Below are positions 53,471-63,071 of a DNA stretch of 64,000 nt, piece after piece; within the stretch, counting starts at the first letter, position 1; every line of letters starts with the position of its first letter. The stretch is taken from the NCBI RefSeq assembly GCF_020176695.1, contig NZ_JAIWIA010000001.1:248001-312000 (forward strand), written 5' to 3'. The position numbers and the translations under genes were made by a program. A model generated the notes under the pieces. The model made no database searches. It was not told where the DNA came from and was given only the letters and a program-made list of their open reading frames with translations. Origin of the DNA: Massilia sp. MS-15. GTDB lineage: Bacteria > Pseudomonadota > Gammaproteobacteria > Burkholderiales > Burkholderiaceae_D.

Positions 53471-56191
53471 TCAGCCCCAGACGAAGTCGGCCACGCTCGG
53501 CGCGCCGGTATTCCCGTACATGAGGAACACCATGTCCACGCCGCCATTGAAATTGCCGTCGCCATCGATGTCGACGAACAGGTAGCCGTCCTCGTCGCCG
53601 AAGCTGCCGAAAGCGAGCGAGCGATTGGTGCCGCCATCGTTGAAGAAGCCCGCGCCATTGCCGATCACGTCGTTCAGCGCCGACCAGTTGTTCGAATACA
53701 TGTCGTGCACGGCGATCGCGGCGCGGTTGGCGCCGGCCGCCAGGTGCAGGCTAGAGAGGTCGATCTTGTCCACGCCCGACTGGAAGTAGTAATAGGTGTC
53801 GATCCGGTCGACCGGATTGCTGCTCGGGACGAAATAGGAATCGCTGGCCTTGGCGAAGCGGATGATGTCGGCGACACCCTCCTCGCGCGACAGCATCAGC
53901 TCGTCCTTGCCGCCATTGCCCTGGAAGACGATGCCGACGTCGGTGCCTTCGACCCCATCCTTGCCCGCGCTGCCCAGGTAGGTCAGGCGGCTCGCCATGC
54001 CGTCGGCCGTGTTGACGACACCGGCGAAATCGATGTCCCCGCCCGATGCGCTGGCGTCGAACAGCGACAGCGTGCTCGCATACACGGCGGTGAGGTCGAG
54101 GCTGGCGTTGCCGGTCACCTTCAGGGTCTTGGCGCCATCGATGTTGAGATAGGAAATCGCATTCGCATAGTCGGCCGCCATCCTGCCCTGCTCGACCGTG
54201 CCGACAGCCGAATGCAGGTTGATGGTCTCGATGCCCTTGGCCTCGATGGTGTTGACCTCGACCTGGCCGTCCGCCAGGCCGTTGGCGATGCCGTCGCGCG
54301 CCGTCAGCGAGATCGACAGGACGTCGTTGGCGCCGGAAGCGTCCTTCAGGCCGAAGGTGATATTCCCGCGCATCCACAGCGACTCGGCGGCCTTGCCGTC
54401 GATGTCGATGTTGACCGGCTCCGAGACCAGCTTGATGCTGGAGTTGGCCCGCCCGTTGACGAACTCGACGTCCTCGCGCAGCTGCTTGCTGGCGTACAGG
54501 GTGGTCACGCTGCCCGCCTTGTCCAGGTCGTATTCGCCCTTCCCGCTCGAGAAGTCCAGGGTCTCGAAGTTGGTGAACACCTGGCCCGGCGTCGCCAGCA
54601 GGGCCGCGTCGTTGACGATCATCCAGTCGTCGCCGCCGACGCCGCCGTCTACCTTGGCGCCCTGTTGCGCGGCGCGGCTGAAGTCGAACACGTCGTTGCC
54701 GGCGCCGAGCTGGATCGTGGCGCTGCCGGCCAGCGCGCCGGTCAGGACCAGGTGGTCGTTGCCACTACCGCCCTTGACCGACAGGTTGGTGGCGCTGGCG
54801 ATCGTCAGCCGGGTGTTGCCGCCATAGGTACTGGCATCGAAGGCATTGAAGGGCAGGATGCCGGACAGGTCGGCCTGCATGCTGCCGCTGCCCTTGAGGG
54901 TGATGGTCTTGAGCGCATCGGCCGCCGCCAGTGCCGTCGTCACCAGTTCCAGGCCGCCGACGGTCGTGATGTTCAGCGCGGCCGCCTTGGCCATGTCGAG
55001 GTTGGCCTTGACCCGCACCGGCACCTGTTCCGGGATCGTCACTTCGGGCGCGCTGGTGCTCAGGTTGACCGTGGTGGCTTCGGCGTCCTTGATGGTCGCG
55101 CCGCCGGTGACCAGTGCCAGGCCCAGGTCGAGCGTGTGGCCGGCGGTGGCGTTGACGATGGTGGCGTCCTGGCTGGTGTTGGCCAGCGTGACCTTGGTCA
55201 GCGCATTGCCGGTGAGGGTGGCCACCCCGGTATGGCCGCTGACGGCGATCGCCTTGCCGCCGGCCACGGTCACCGCGCCCGCCGTGGTCGTGATGCTGGC
55301 GCTGGCCGCATCGCCGATCTTCAGGCTGACCGCGCCCCTGGCGTCGAAGCTGAGGGTGCGCATGTCGGCCTGGCCGCTCAGGTCGTAGGCCGCGCCGGCG
55401 CTGCCGACGCCGGCGCCCGAGCGGCCGACGAAGTTCTCGATGCCGCTGGTGCTCACGCCGGCCGGCAGTGCCGCCAGGCCGTTGCCATTGACGTCGTCCA
55501 GGACCAGGGTGTCGTTGCCGCCGCCGCCCTTCAGGGTGTCGCCGGCACCCAGGGTCGCGGCGGTGGCGCGGAAGGTATCGTCGCCGCCACCGCCGGTGAA
55601 GGCCACGCCGGCATCGACGTTGGCGGTGAGGTCGAAGCTGATCGGCGCGCGGCTGGCGGCGACGAAGGCGGCCACCGAGGCCGCCAGCTTCTCCGGCGTG
55701 ATCGCCTCGGCCAGCGAGGCGTCGGTGGTGATCGGCTTCAGGAAGGCGCGGGTGGCGGCGTGCGCTTCGTCGCCCAGGTAGGCGGCGCGTTCCGGGTGGG
55801 TATCGAGCGCGGCGGTGAAGGCGGTGGCCGCCGTCACCTTGTTGTTGAAGGCTTTCAGGTCCTCGTTCTGGGCGCCCTTGGCGATCTCGGTGACCACCAC
55901 GTCGATCGTCATCAGGCGCTTGTCGAGGGCGTTCGACCAGAAATCGACGCCGGCCGCCTCGGGCTCGCGCCCGAACAGGTTGATGTACACGGTGCGCACG
56001 ATCTCGTAGTTGTTCTTGCCGGCAAAGGTCAGCTGGTATTCGTTCGACTTGGCGAACTCGGCCGAGATCATCGAGGTGTCGCCGTTGGCGCCAGCCACGA
56101 TGCCCTCCCACCACTCCAGGCCACCGGCATCGGCGGGACGGCTGAAGTAGGCGACATAGAGTTTCTGGATTGCGGTGGTGTAGAGAGCCAT
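53471..56191 (-). CDS. Large DUF4214 / RTX-like secreted protein
   Basis: 906 residues, no N-terminal signal peptide. Residues 1-100 contain two DUF4214-type repeats (Y-V-A-Y-F-S-R-P-A-D-A-G-G-L-E-W-W and Y-I-N-L-F-G-R-E-P-E-A-A-G-V-D-F-W). The rest is rich in Asp, Gly, Ala and Thr with calcium-binding G-G-x-G-x-D-type blocks (G-G-G-G-D-D-T-F, G-G-G-G-N-D-T-L, G-G-S-G-N-D-H-L, G-A-G-N-D-V-F). The C-terminus (F-V-D-I-D-G-D-G-N-F-N ... V-A-D-F-V-W-G) fits a type I secretion signal. A surface-layer or adhesin role is plausible. No secretion genes are next to it. Confidence 0.75.
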   Translation of the reverse strand: MALYTTAIQKLYVAYFSRPADAGGLEWWEGIVAGANGDTSMISAEFAKSNEYQLTFAGKNNYEIVRTVYINLFGREPEAAGVDFWSNALDKRLMTIDVVVTEIAKGAQNEDLKAFNNKVTAATAFTAALDTHPERAAYLGDEAHAATRAFLKPITTDASLAEAITPEKLAASVAAFVAASRAPISFDLTANVDAGVAFTGGGGDDTFRATAATLGAGDTLKGGGGNDTLVLDDVNGNGLAALPAGVSTSGIENFVGRSGAGVGSAGAAYDLSGQADMRTLSFDARGAVSLKIGDAASASITTTAGAVTVAGGKAIAVSGHTGVATLTGNALTKVTLANTSQDATIVNATAGHTLDLGLALVTGGATIKDAEATTVNLSTSAPEVTIPEQVPVRVKANLDMAKAAALNITTVGGLELVTTALAAADALKTITLKGSGSMQADLSGILPFNAFDASTYGGNTRLTIASATNLSVKGGSGNDHLVLTGALAGSATIQLGAGNDVFDFSRAAQQGAKVDGGVGGDDWMIVNDAALLATPGQVFTNFETLDFSSGKGEYDLDKAGSVTTLYASKQLREDVEFVNGRANSSIKLVSEPVNIDIDGKAAESLWMRGNITFGLKDASGANDVLSISLTARDGIANGLADGQVEVNTIEAKGIETINLHSAVGTVEQGRMAADYANAISYLNIDGAKTLKVTGNASLDLTAVYASTLSLFDASASGGDIDFAGVVNTADGMASRLTYLGSAGKDGVEGTDVGIVFQGNGGKDELMLSREEGVADIIRFAKASDSYFVPSSNPVDRIDTYYYFQSGVDKIDLSSLHLAAGANRAAIAVHDMYSNNWSALNDVIGNGAGFFNDGGTNRSLAFGSFGDEDGYLFVDIDGDGNFNGGVDMVFLMYGNTGAPSVADFVWG

Positions 56192-56363
56192 GTGATGTTT
56201 CCCGGTTAAGTTTGCTGGAACGAACAGAGCGCATTAACCCATACACATGCCTGGCCGGAATACCCCCCGGCATGGGGGGTATGGCCGCACTATCGGGCCG
56301 GGCGTGCGAAGCGGACTGCCGCTCCGGTTACAATGGCTGCTTTCGATCCGGCCACGCGCGACG

Positions 56364-56744
56364 ATGAAGCTTCATTCCGACAATACCCAGCAATACCAGA
56401 CGGTTACCGGCTACGATGCCAGCGGCGTCGAGATCAATGCCCAGCGCTACCAGTACAGCCTGACCGTGATGCCCGAGACGCCGCCGCGCGCCTGGAACGT
56501 GGCGCGCTTCGAAGACCTGAGCGCCGCCCATTTCGAGGAGATCGCGAAGGACAGGCCCGATGTGGTGGTGCTCGGCACCGGCGAGCGCCAGCGCTTCGTG
56601 CATCCGAAGCTGGTGGCCAGCCTGTCGGCCATGCACGTCGGGGTCGACTGCATGGACAGCCAGGCCGCCTGCCGCACCTACAACGTCCTGATGGGCGAAG
56701 GCCGCAAGGTCACCCTGGCCCTGATCATCGGCGCCGGCGCCTGA
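56364..56744 (+). CDS. Mth938-like domain protein
   Basis: 126 residues from the ATG at 56364. The whole protein is one Mth938-like (DUF498) domain: I-N-A-Q-R-Y near residue 23, P-D-V-V-V-L-G-T-G-E-R-Q-R-F, V-D-C-M-D-S-Q-A-A-C-R-T-Y-N-V-L and G-R-K-V-T-L-A-L-I-I. Homologues include human NDUFAF3, a complex I assembly factor; bacterial roles are uncertain. It is 76 nt upstream of the EamA/SMR-like gene on the same strand. Confidence 0.85.
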   Translation: MKLHSDNTQQYQTVTGYDASGVEINAQRYQYSLTVMPETPPRAWNVARFEDLSAAHFEEIAKDRPDVVVLGTGERQRFVHPKLVASLSAMHVGVDCMDSQAACRTYNVLMGEGRKVTLALIIGAGA

Positions 56745-56820
56745 GCCCGCATGGCTGGACACTTCCGCACCCGCGTGCGGCGGGCCCGGCCGTGCCTGTG
56801 CAACCCCTGACAATCGCAAC

Positions 56821-57195
56821 ATGAACCCATCGGCCTTTGCCTTCATCATCACCGGCGTCATCCTGAACGCCGCCGCCCAGCTGCTGCTCAAGGCGGGTAC
56901 CAATGCCCTCGGCGGCGCCATCCACCTGACCCGCGACAACTGGCTTGCCACGGGCCTGAAGGTCGCGACCCAGTGGCCGATCGTGGTCGGCATGCTGTGC
57001 TACGGCGTCTCGCTGGTGGTCTGGATCCTCGGCCTGTCGCGCACCGACGTCACGGTCGCCTATCCGATGCTCTCGCTGGGCTACGTGATCGGCGCGGTCG
57101 GCGCCTGGATGTTCCTGGGCGAAGTCATTTCGCCCCAGCGCATGCTGGCGATCGGGGTCATCATGCTGGGCGTGGTTTTGCTGGCACGCAGCTGA
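56821..57195 (+). CDS. Four-helix EamA/SMR-type membrane transporter
   Basis: 124 residues with four membrane helices (A-F-I-I-T-G-V-I-L-N-A-A-A-Q-L-L-L-K is the first; the last ends V-I-M-L-G-V-V-L-L-A-R-S). It has the typical E-V-I-S-P-Q-R-M-L-A-I-G and S-L-G-Y-V-I-G patterns of half-size EamA proteins such as ArnE/ArnF, the undecaprenyl-phospho-sugar flippases. Alternatively it is a small drug exporter. With the upstream Mth938 gene it forms a short run. Substrate unknown. Confidence 0.75.
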   Translation: MNPSAFAFIITGVILNAAAQLLLKAGTNALGGAIHLTRDNWLATGLKVATQWPIVVGMLCYGVSLVVWILGLSRTDVTVAYPMLSLGYVIGAVGAWMFLGEVISPQRMLAIGVIMLGVVLLARS

Positions 57196-57381
57196 TCACC
57201 AGCACGGCGATAAATATTTCCACTTTGTATCTTGAAGAAATGAAAACCTGCACCATATCGCCGGGAAACACCCCGTCCACGCAGGACTAGCAAGGGGCGG
57301 CGGCGGCGATTATCATTCCGGTATCCCTACCCTGCTCCGCAGGACCCGGCGGCAGCGCCGCCATGACACCAGGAGAGCCCC

Positions 57382-57852
57382 GTGGCCGAGAGCCCAACCG
57401 CCGCAACCGTCGAGAACTTTTCCGCCCCGATGACGGGCGACCAGACCTTCCAGCTGGCAGGCCGTCCAGCCAAGTACACCGTGCTGTACTTCTACCCGAA
57501 GGACAATACCCCGGGCTGCACCACGGAAAGCATCGCCTTCCGCGAAGCCTGGCCGGAGTTCCAGGCGGCCAATACCGAGATCTACGGGATCAGCCGCGAC
57601 TCGCTGCGTTCGCACGAGAACTTCAAGGCCAAGCTCGGCCTGCCCTTCGAACTGGTCTCCGACCCGGAGGAAACGGTGTGCACGCAGTTCGGTGTCATGA
57701 AGATGAAAAACATGTACGGCAAACAAGTGCGCGGCATTGAGCGCAGTACGTTTATCATTGACGCTCAAGGCCGATTGGTGAAAGAATGGCGTGGCGTGAA
57801 AGTCAACGACCACGTGGCCGAAGTGCTGGAATTTGTGAAGAGCCAGCCTTGA
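57382..57852 (+). CDS. bcp: BCP-type peroxiredoxin
   Basis: 156 residues from a GTG start (AGGAGA five nt upstream). The peroxidatic cysteine is Cys46 in Y-P-K-D-N-T-P-G-C-T-T-E-S. The resolving cysteine usually found five residues later in BCP is not present; the sequence there is E-S-I-A-F-R. Another cysteine near residue 97 (V-C-T-Q-F-G-V) might take its place. The enzyme reduces hydroperoxides using thioredoxin. It is 230 nt upstream of the PIN-PhoH gene, on the same strand. Confidence 0.88.
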   Translation: MAESPTAATVENFSAPMTGDQTFQLAGRPAKYTVLYFYPKDNTPGCTTESIAFREAWPEFQAANTEIYGISRDSLRSHENFKAKLGLPFELVSDPEETVCTQFGVMKMKNMYGKQVRGIERSTFIIDAQGRLVKEWRGVKVNDHVAEVLEFVKSQP

Positions 57853-58082
57853 TACGGAAGGCTCTCCTTTCCACCAGTTGATCAACTTGCTGGATACCCG
57901 CCACCTATTTTGAGTCACACCGCAACCCATCAGCACGCAATCTCCCGCTGGCAGCCGGACCGGCATCCTCCGGCTGCAGCCCTTGCCTCAGCAATCCCCC
58001 AAGTAGCATCGTTTTCGTGCAGCGGCGCGCCCCTGGCAGCGCCCGCACGTCCATATAAGTCCATTTTCGAATCGAGAACCTG

Positions 58083-59942
58083 ATGCCACTGCCAAAAATG
58101 CCAACCAAGCCGGCGACCATGCTGCTGGCCAAGGATTACCCCAAGGCCGAACCGGGCAAGTCGCCCGTGCGCCCCGCGGCCGCCAAGAGCGAACCCGAAC
58201 TCGAAGAACTGATCAGCGGCCAGGCCGTGGCCGCGCCAAAGCCGGCCCGCGCCACCAGGGGCCGCGGCAAGGCCGCACCGGCCGCCGCCAATGACGCCGC
58301 CGCCGCCGTGCGCGGCGCCGCTCCGGCCGACGCAGTCGCCGCCCCTGCCCCGGCTGCTCCCGCGGACGAGGCGCCTCCGGCCAAGGCGCCGGCGCGCAAG
58401 TCGAAGGACGGCGCCGGGGCGCGCCTGCCGGCTGTCCGTCTGCGCGAGACGGACGCGGACCAGCCGCATCCGGCCAAGCACAAGCCGGTCGAAGTCACGG
58501 TCAAGTCTTCCACCAGCCGCAAGGCCGACAAGCTCGGCGCCACCAAGGTGTTCGTGCTCGACACCAACGTCCTGATGCACGATCCGACCTCGCTGTTCCG
58601 CTTCGAGGAACACGACGTCTACCTGCCAATGATGACGCTGGAAGAACTCGACAACCACAAGAAAGGCATGTCGGAAGTCGCGCGCAATGCGCGCCAGGTG
58701 GCGCGCACCCTCGACGCCCTGATCGCCAATGTCGATGACGACGCGATCGAGGCCGGCATCCCGCTGGCCAAGCTGGGCAACAAGGATGCGCGGGGCCGCC
58801 TCTACTTCCAGACCAACCTGGAATCGGCGCCGCTGCCGGAAGGCCTGCCAGAAGGCAAGGCCGACAACCAGATCCTGGGCGTGGTGCGCGCGCTGGAACA
58901 GCGCATGGCCGGACACGCCATCGTGCTGGTGTCGAAAGACATCAACATGCGCATCAAGGCGCGGGCACTGGGCCTGCCGGCCGAGGATTACTTCAACGAC
59001 CACGTGCTGGAAGACACCGACCTGCTGTACTCGGGCATCGTCCAGCTGCCGGACGATTTCTGGAACAAGCATGGCAAGGACATGGAGTCCTGGCAGGAAA
59101 ACAAGAACGGCAATTCGGCCACCTATTACCGCGTGACCGGCCCGGTGATCCCGACCTTGCTGGTCAACCAGTTCGTGTTCATCGAGCCGCAGGGCGGCGA
59201 AGCGCCCTTCTATGGCCAGGTAAAACAGATCAACGGCAAGACCGCCGTGCTCCAGACCCTGCGCGACTACAGCCACAACAAGAACAACGTGTGGGGCATC
59301 ACGGCGCGCAACCGCGAGCAGAACTTCGCGCTGAACCTCCTGATGAACCCGGAGTGCGATTTCGTCACCCTGCTCGGCCAGGCTGGTACCGGCAAGACCC
59401 TGCTGGCGCTGGCCGCGGGCCTGGCCCAGGTGCTCGAGACCAAGCAGTACAACGAGATCATCGTCACCCGCGTCACGGTGCCGGTGGGCGAGGACATCGG
59501 CTTCCTGCCGGGCACCGAGGAAGAGAAGATGTCGCCGTGGATGGGCGCGTTCGACGACAACCTGGAAGTCCTGATGAAGTCCGACAGCGACGGCGGCGAC
59601 TGGGGCCGCGCCGCGACCCAGGACCTGATCCGCTCGCGTATCAAGATCAAGTCGCTCAACTTCATGCGCGGCCGCACGTTTGTCAACAAGTTCCTCATCA
59701 TCGACGAGGCGCAGAACCTGACGCCGAAACAGATGAAGACCCTGGTCACGCGCGCCGGTCCCGGCACCAAGATCCTGTGCCTCGGTAACATCGCCCAGAT
59801 CGACACGCCTTACCTGACCGAGGGCTCGAGCGGCCTGACCTATGTGGTCGACCGCTTCAAGGGCTGGAGCCACAGCGGCCACGTCACCCTGGCGCGCGGC
59901 GAACGCTCGCGCCTGGCCGACCACGCCACCGAAGTGCTGTAA
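58083..59942 (+). CDS. PIN-domain PhoH-like ATPase
   Basis: 619 residues. The first 140 are low-complexity Ala/Pro/Lys-rich and probably disordered. A PIN ribonuclease domain follows (V-F-V-L-D-T-N-V-L-M near residue 156; conserved Asp160 and later acidic residues). The C-terminal PhoH P-loop ATPase domain has Walker A G-Q-A-G-T-G-K-T near residue 431 and Walker B F-L-I-I-D-E-A-Q-N near residue 536. This PIN-PhoH (PhoH2) combination is an RNA-unwinding and RNA-cleaving enzyme in mycobacteria. A terminator follows. The N-terminal extension is longer than typical. Confidence 0.9.
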   Translation: MPLPKMPTKPATMLLAKDYPKAEPGKSPVRPAAAKSEPELEELISGQAVAAPKPARATRGRGKAAPAAANDAAAAVRGAAPADAVAAPAPAAPADEAPPAKAPARKSKDGAGARLPAVRLRETDADQPHPAKHKPVEVTVKSSTSRKADKLGATKVFVLDTNVLMHDPTSLFRFEEHDVYLPMMTLEELDNHKKGMSEVARNARQVARTLDALIANVDDDAIEAGIPLAKLGNKDARGRLYFQTNLESAPLPEGLPEGKADNQILGVVRALEQRMAGHAIVLVSKDINMRIKARALGLPAEDYFNDHVLEDTDLLYSGIVQLPDDFWNKHGKDMESWQENKNGNSATYYRVTGPVIPTLLVNQFVFIEPQGGEAPFYGQVKQINGKTAVLQTLRDYSHNKNNVWGITARNREQNFALNLLMNPECDFVTLLGQAGTGKTLLALAAGLAQVLETKQYNEIIVTRVTVPVGEDIGFLPGTEEEKMSPWMGAFDDNLEVLMKSDSDGGDWGRAATQDLIRSRIKIKSLNFMRGRTFVNKFLIIDEAQNLTPKQMKTLVTRAGPGTKILCLGNIAQIDTPYLTEGSSGLTYVVDRFKGWSHSGHVTLARGERSRLADHATEVL

Positions 59943-59980
59943 GCCTGCCGCGGCCTGCAGTCCCGCAGGCATGTTCCGGA

Positions 59981-60007
59981 ACGCTCGCCGCAAGGCGGGC
60001 GTTTTTC
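59981..60007 (+). terminator. Rho-independent terminator after the PIN-PhoH gene
   Basis: CGCTCGCC pairs with GGCGGGCG (with a small mismatch) around GCAA and is followed by TTTTT. It starts 39 nt after the stop. Confidence 0.85.
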
Positions 60008-60031
60008 ATTTCCGCCCTCTATTCCTGCCGC

Positions 60032-60828
60032 ATGATCCTGCTCCTGAAACTCCTGCTCGTCCCTTCCCTGATCGCCCTCGTTACCCTGGCCGGCCGGCGC
60101 TGGGGACCGGCGGCGGCCGGCTGGCTGTCCGCCTTCCCCATCGTCTCGGGTCCGATCCTGCTCGTCATCGCGCTCGAACAGGGCGCGGACTTCGCGGCGA
60201 CGGCCAGCGCCAACACCCTGCTGGCGGTGCTGGCCATCCTGGCGTCAGCATCGTCTATGCGCGCTGCGCCCGGTTCGGGATGGCGCGTGCCATGCTGGCC
60301 GCCCTGCTCGCCTATGCGCTGGCGGTGGCGCTGCTGCAGGCGTCCACGCTGGCGCCCTGGCCCGCCTTCGCCGCGGTGCTGCTGGCGCTGCTGCTCGCGC
60401 CACGCCTGTTCGGGCCGGCCCCGGCCGCGGCATCGCACCGCGCCGCCACCGGCAAGCCGGGGGCCGACCTGCCCTGGCGCATGCTGGCCGGCGCCGTGCT
60501 CGCGTTCGGCGTGAGCCAGGCCGCGGCCGGCATCGGCCCGCGCCTGTCGGGCCTGTTCGCGATGTTCCCTGTGATGAGTACGGTATTGGTGGGCTTCTCG
60601 CACCGCGCCAGCGGTCCCGCTTTCGCCGTGGCCCTGCTCAGGGGCATGGTGAATGGCTATGTTGCTTTCGCGGCCTTTTGCATGGCGCTGTCGCTGCTGC
60701 TGCGCACGCATCCGCTCCGCCAGGCCTTCGCCCTGGCCACCGCTGCCGCGCTCGCGGTGCAGCTGGGCGTGAAGGGCGTGCTGCTGGTGCGGGCGCGCCG
60801 GCCGGCGGGCACGGGCCGGGCGTCCTAG
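60032..60828 (+). pseudogene. Polytopic membrane protein split by a one-base frameshift
   Basis: The ATG at 60032 opens M-I-L-L-L-K-L-L-L-V-P-S-L-I and runs through several membrane segments to A-V-L-A-I-L. The frame then changes at about 60241, and the continuation, G-V-S-I-V-Y-A-R-C-A-R-F-G, goes on in another frame to the TAG at 60826-60828. Adding one G at CTGGCG (giving CTGGGC) restores a single reading frame of about 265 codons with eight or so membrane helices. It shares its stop region with the convergent HD-GYP gene (CTAG). A real inactivating deletion or a homopolymer-type sequencing error are both possible. Family unknown. Confidence 0.7.
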
Positions 60829-62498
60829 GGCCGGTAGCCGGGGATGCGGGACTCGTCGACCGCGTCGATCTGGCGTGCATCCATGTTCTTGTGCGCGAAC
60901 TGCAGGTAGACGCGCTCGCGCACGAAGATGTCGAACAGGTCCCGGTCGATGTGGCCGTTGAGCGCGAAGCGGCCCAGGATGTGCAGCGATTCGGACAGCG
61001 TCTTGCCCCTCTTGTAGGGCCGGTCGCAGGCGGTAAGGGCCTCGAAGATGTCGGCGATCGCCATGATCCGCGCCTGCACCGACATCTGCTCGCCCACCAG
61101 GCCTTTCGGGTAGCCCTTGCCGTCCATGCGTTCATGATGGCCGCCCGCGTACTCCGGCACGTTCTTCAGGTGCTTCGGCCAGGGCAGCGACTCCAGCATG
61201 CGCACGCTGACATCGATGTGGTTGTTGATGATCTTGCGCTCGGCCTCGGTCAGGGTACCGAAGCGCACGGTCAGGTTTTCCACTTCGTCCGCGCCGAGGA
61301 AGGGCCGCTCCTGCCCGTCGGGACCGGTCCAGCGGTAGGCGCCGATGCGCCGCACGCGCGCCTGGTCTTCCGGCGACATGCCCTCGCTGCCGACATTGGC
61401 GCGGCGCAGGAAGTCGCGGTCGGCGCGCAGGCGCCCCTGTTCCGAACGCAGGCGGTCGTCGATCGCCGCCGGATTGGCGTCCGGCGCGCAGCGCGCGCGC
61501 AGGGCGCGGATCTCGGCGTCGCGCAGCAGCACCTCGAAGCGCGTGTCGATCAGCGCGATGCGGTCGAAAATGGTTTCCAGCTTGGTCGACTTGTCGACCA
61601 CGTGCACCGGCGTGGTGATCTTGCCGCAGTCGTGCAGCAGGCCGGCCAGCCACAGTTCCTTGCGGTCGGCATCGGTCATGCGGAAGTCCGCCAGCGGTCC
61701 GCTGCGGGTCTGGTGCACCGCTTCCGCCAGCATCATGGTCAGCTCCGGCACGAACTGGCAATGGCGGCCCGTATACGGCGATTTTTCGTCGATGCCGATG
61801 TTGATCAGGTTGACCAGCGCTTCGAGCAGGTCTTCCAGCTGCTGGACGAGGAGCTGGTTGGTCAGCGCCAGCGCGGCCTGCGCCGCCAGCGCCTCGATGA
61901 AGCGCTGGTCGGTCTCGGTAAACGGGCGAATCCTGCCCTCTGCTCCGTCCTCGGCCGGGGTCCTGGCGTTGACCAGCTGTAGCACGCCGACCATCTCGCC
62001 TTCGTGGTCGGCCATCGGCACCGTCAGGATCGATTGCGAGCGGTAGCCGAAGCTGGCGTCGAAGCGGCGGATGCCGGAAAAATTGAACACGTCGGCCTGG
62101 TAGACATCTTCGATGTTCACCGACTGGTGGAAGTTGGCGGCATAGGCCGCCACCGAGCTCACGTTCTGGTTGCCGTGGCCGTCGTAGAGCGGCACCGGTG
62201 CCATCGCGATCGGCGCGCCATGCACGCCGCCCTGGCAGATGCCAAGGGTGTCGTAGATCGAGATGTGGAAGCACAGGTGGCTGCGGTCTTCGCTGGGACG
62301 GTACAGGGTACCGCCATCGGCGCCTGTCATGTGCTTGGCGACCCGCAGAATACGGTCGAGCAGCGGGTCGAGCGGGTCGAGCCGGGCGGCGGAGCCGTGC
62401 ATGTACCCGAGCGCCAGGCTGACCTCGGTCAGCTGGTGCAGGCGCTGCGCAATCTGCTCGGGGTTCAGCTCATCCATGATGGTGGTTCTGCGATACAT
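60825..62498 (-). CDS. GAF / HD-GYP domain phosphodiesterase
   Basis: 557 residues from the ATG at 62498 (an ATG at 62477 is also possible; neither has a clear ribosome-binding site). A GAF domain spans about residues 40-200. The HD-GYP domain follows with L-L-H-D-C-G-K around residue 286 and H-H-E-R-M-D-G-K-G-Y-P-K-G near residue 460. HD-GYP proteins hydrolyse cyclic di-GMP, controlling motility and biofilm. A stretch rich in Arg/Ala/Asp (about residues 325-375) lies between the two HD-GYP halves and lengthens the domain. Not part of an operon. Confidence 0.85.
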   Translation of the reverse strand: MYRRTTIMDELNPEQIAQRLHQLTEVSLALGYMHGSAARLDPLDPLLDRILRVAKHMTGADGGTLYRPSEDRSHLCFHISIYDTLGICQGGVHGAPIAMAPVPLYDGHGNQNVSSVAAYAANFHQSVNIEDVYQADVFNFSGIRRFDASFGYRSQSILTVPMADHEGEMVGVLQLVNARTPAEDGAEGRIRPFTETDQRFIEALAAQAALALTNQLLVQQLEDLLEALVNLINIGIDEKSPYTGRHCQFVPELTMMLAEAVHQTRSGPLADFRMTDADRKELWLAGLLHDCGKITTPVHVVDKSTKLETIFDRIALIDTRFEVLLRDAEIRALRARCAPDANPAAIDDRLRSEQGRLRADRDFLRRANVGSEGMSPEDQARVRRIGAYRWTGPDGQERPFLGADEVENLTVRFGTLTEAERKIINNHIDVSVRMLESLPWPKHLKNVPEYAGGHHERMDGKGYPKGLVGEQMSVQARIMAIADIFEALTACDRPYKRGKTLSESLHILGRFALNGHIDRDLFDIFVRERVYLQFAHKNMDARQIDAVDESRIPGYRP

Positions 62499-62789
62499 AC
62501 CATTACAGCAATTTTATTTGTCAAAAAGCAATTTTACGCAGTGTAGCTTTCTTGTGTCCGGCTGTATATGGGCATTGGGTAAATAGCCCGACAATTACAA
62601 ATTTGAGACGCTTTTCAGGACAAACCCGCGATGATGATTTGATGTTCAAAAGCATAACGATCAATGCGCGGACGCCTTGCATCCTGCCGGCGCGCCAAGG
62701 AATTGCCGCCCTCACCGATAACAAGACGGTCAGGTTGGCTTGCCTCAGGTAGTTGCGCTACCTGCCTTCCATCCTTCAGGAGAAGTTTG

Positions 62790-63038
62790 ATGAAATACCT
62801 GCCTCTTTCCGCGGCCCTCGCCCTGGTCTTCAGCCTGGCCGGCTGCGCCACCGAAACCCCGGCCAATGGCGAGAAAGTCGTTCGCGAAGAAGCCTATGCG
62901 CCGGTCGGCACCATGATTCCACGCAAGAACGGCACCGGGCTGGGCGCCGCGCCGATCACCGCGGTCAGCAAGACCGCCGTCGAGAACGCCCGTGCGATGC
63001 AGTCGAACGGCATCGCCGGCCTGCCGGCCCAGCCTTGA
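62790..63038 (+). CDS. Small lipoprotein 1 of a tandem paralogous set
   Basis: 82 residues from the ATG at 62790, after AGGAGAAG. The signal ends in a lipobox (S-L-A-G-C), so the mature protein is lipid-anchored at Cys19 or so. The mature part has A-Y-A-P-V-G-T-M-I-P-R-K-N-G-T-G near residue 33 and V-E-N-A-R-A-M-Q-S-N-G near residue 62. Both blocks recur in the two genes downstream. A terminator follows at 63072, so it is a separate transcription unit. I recognise no named family. Confidence 0.65.
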   Translation: MKYLPLSAALALVFSLAGCATETPANGEKVVREEAYAPVGTMIPRKNGTGLGAAPITAVSKTAVENARAMQSNGIAGLPAQP

Positions 63039-63071
63039 AGCGGCGCGCGGGCGCGCCCTGTCCGGTAGCGG

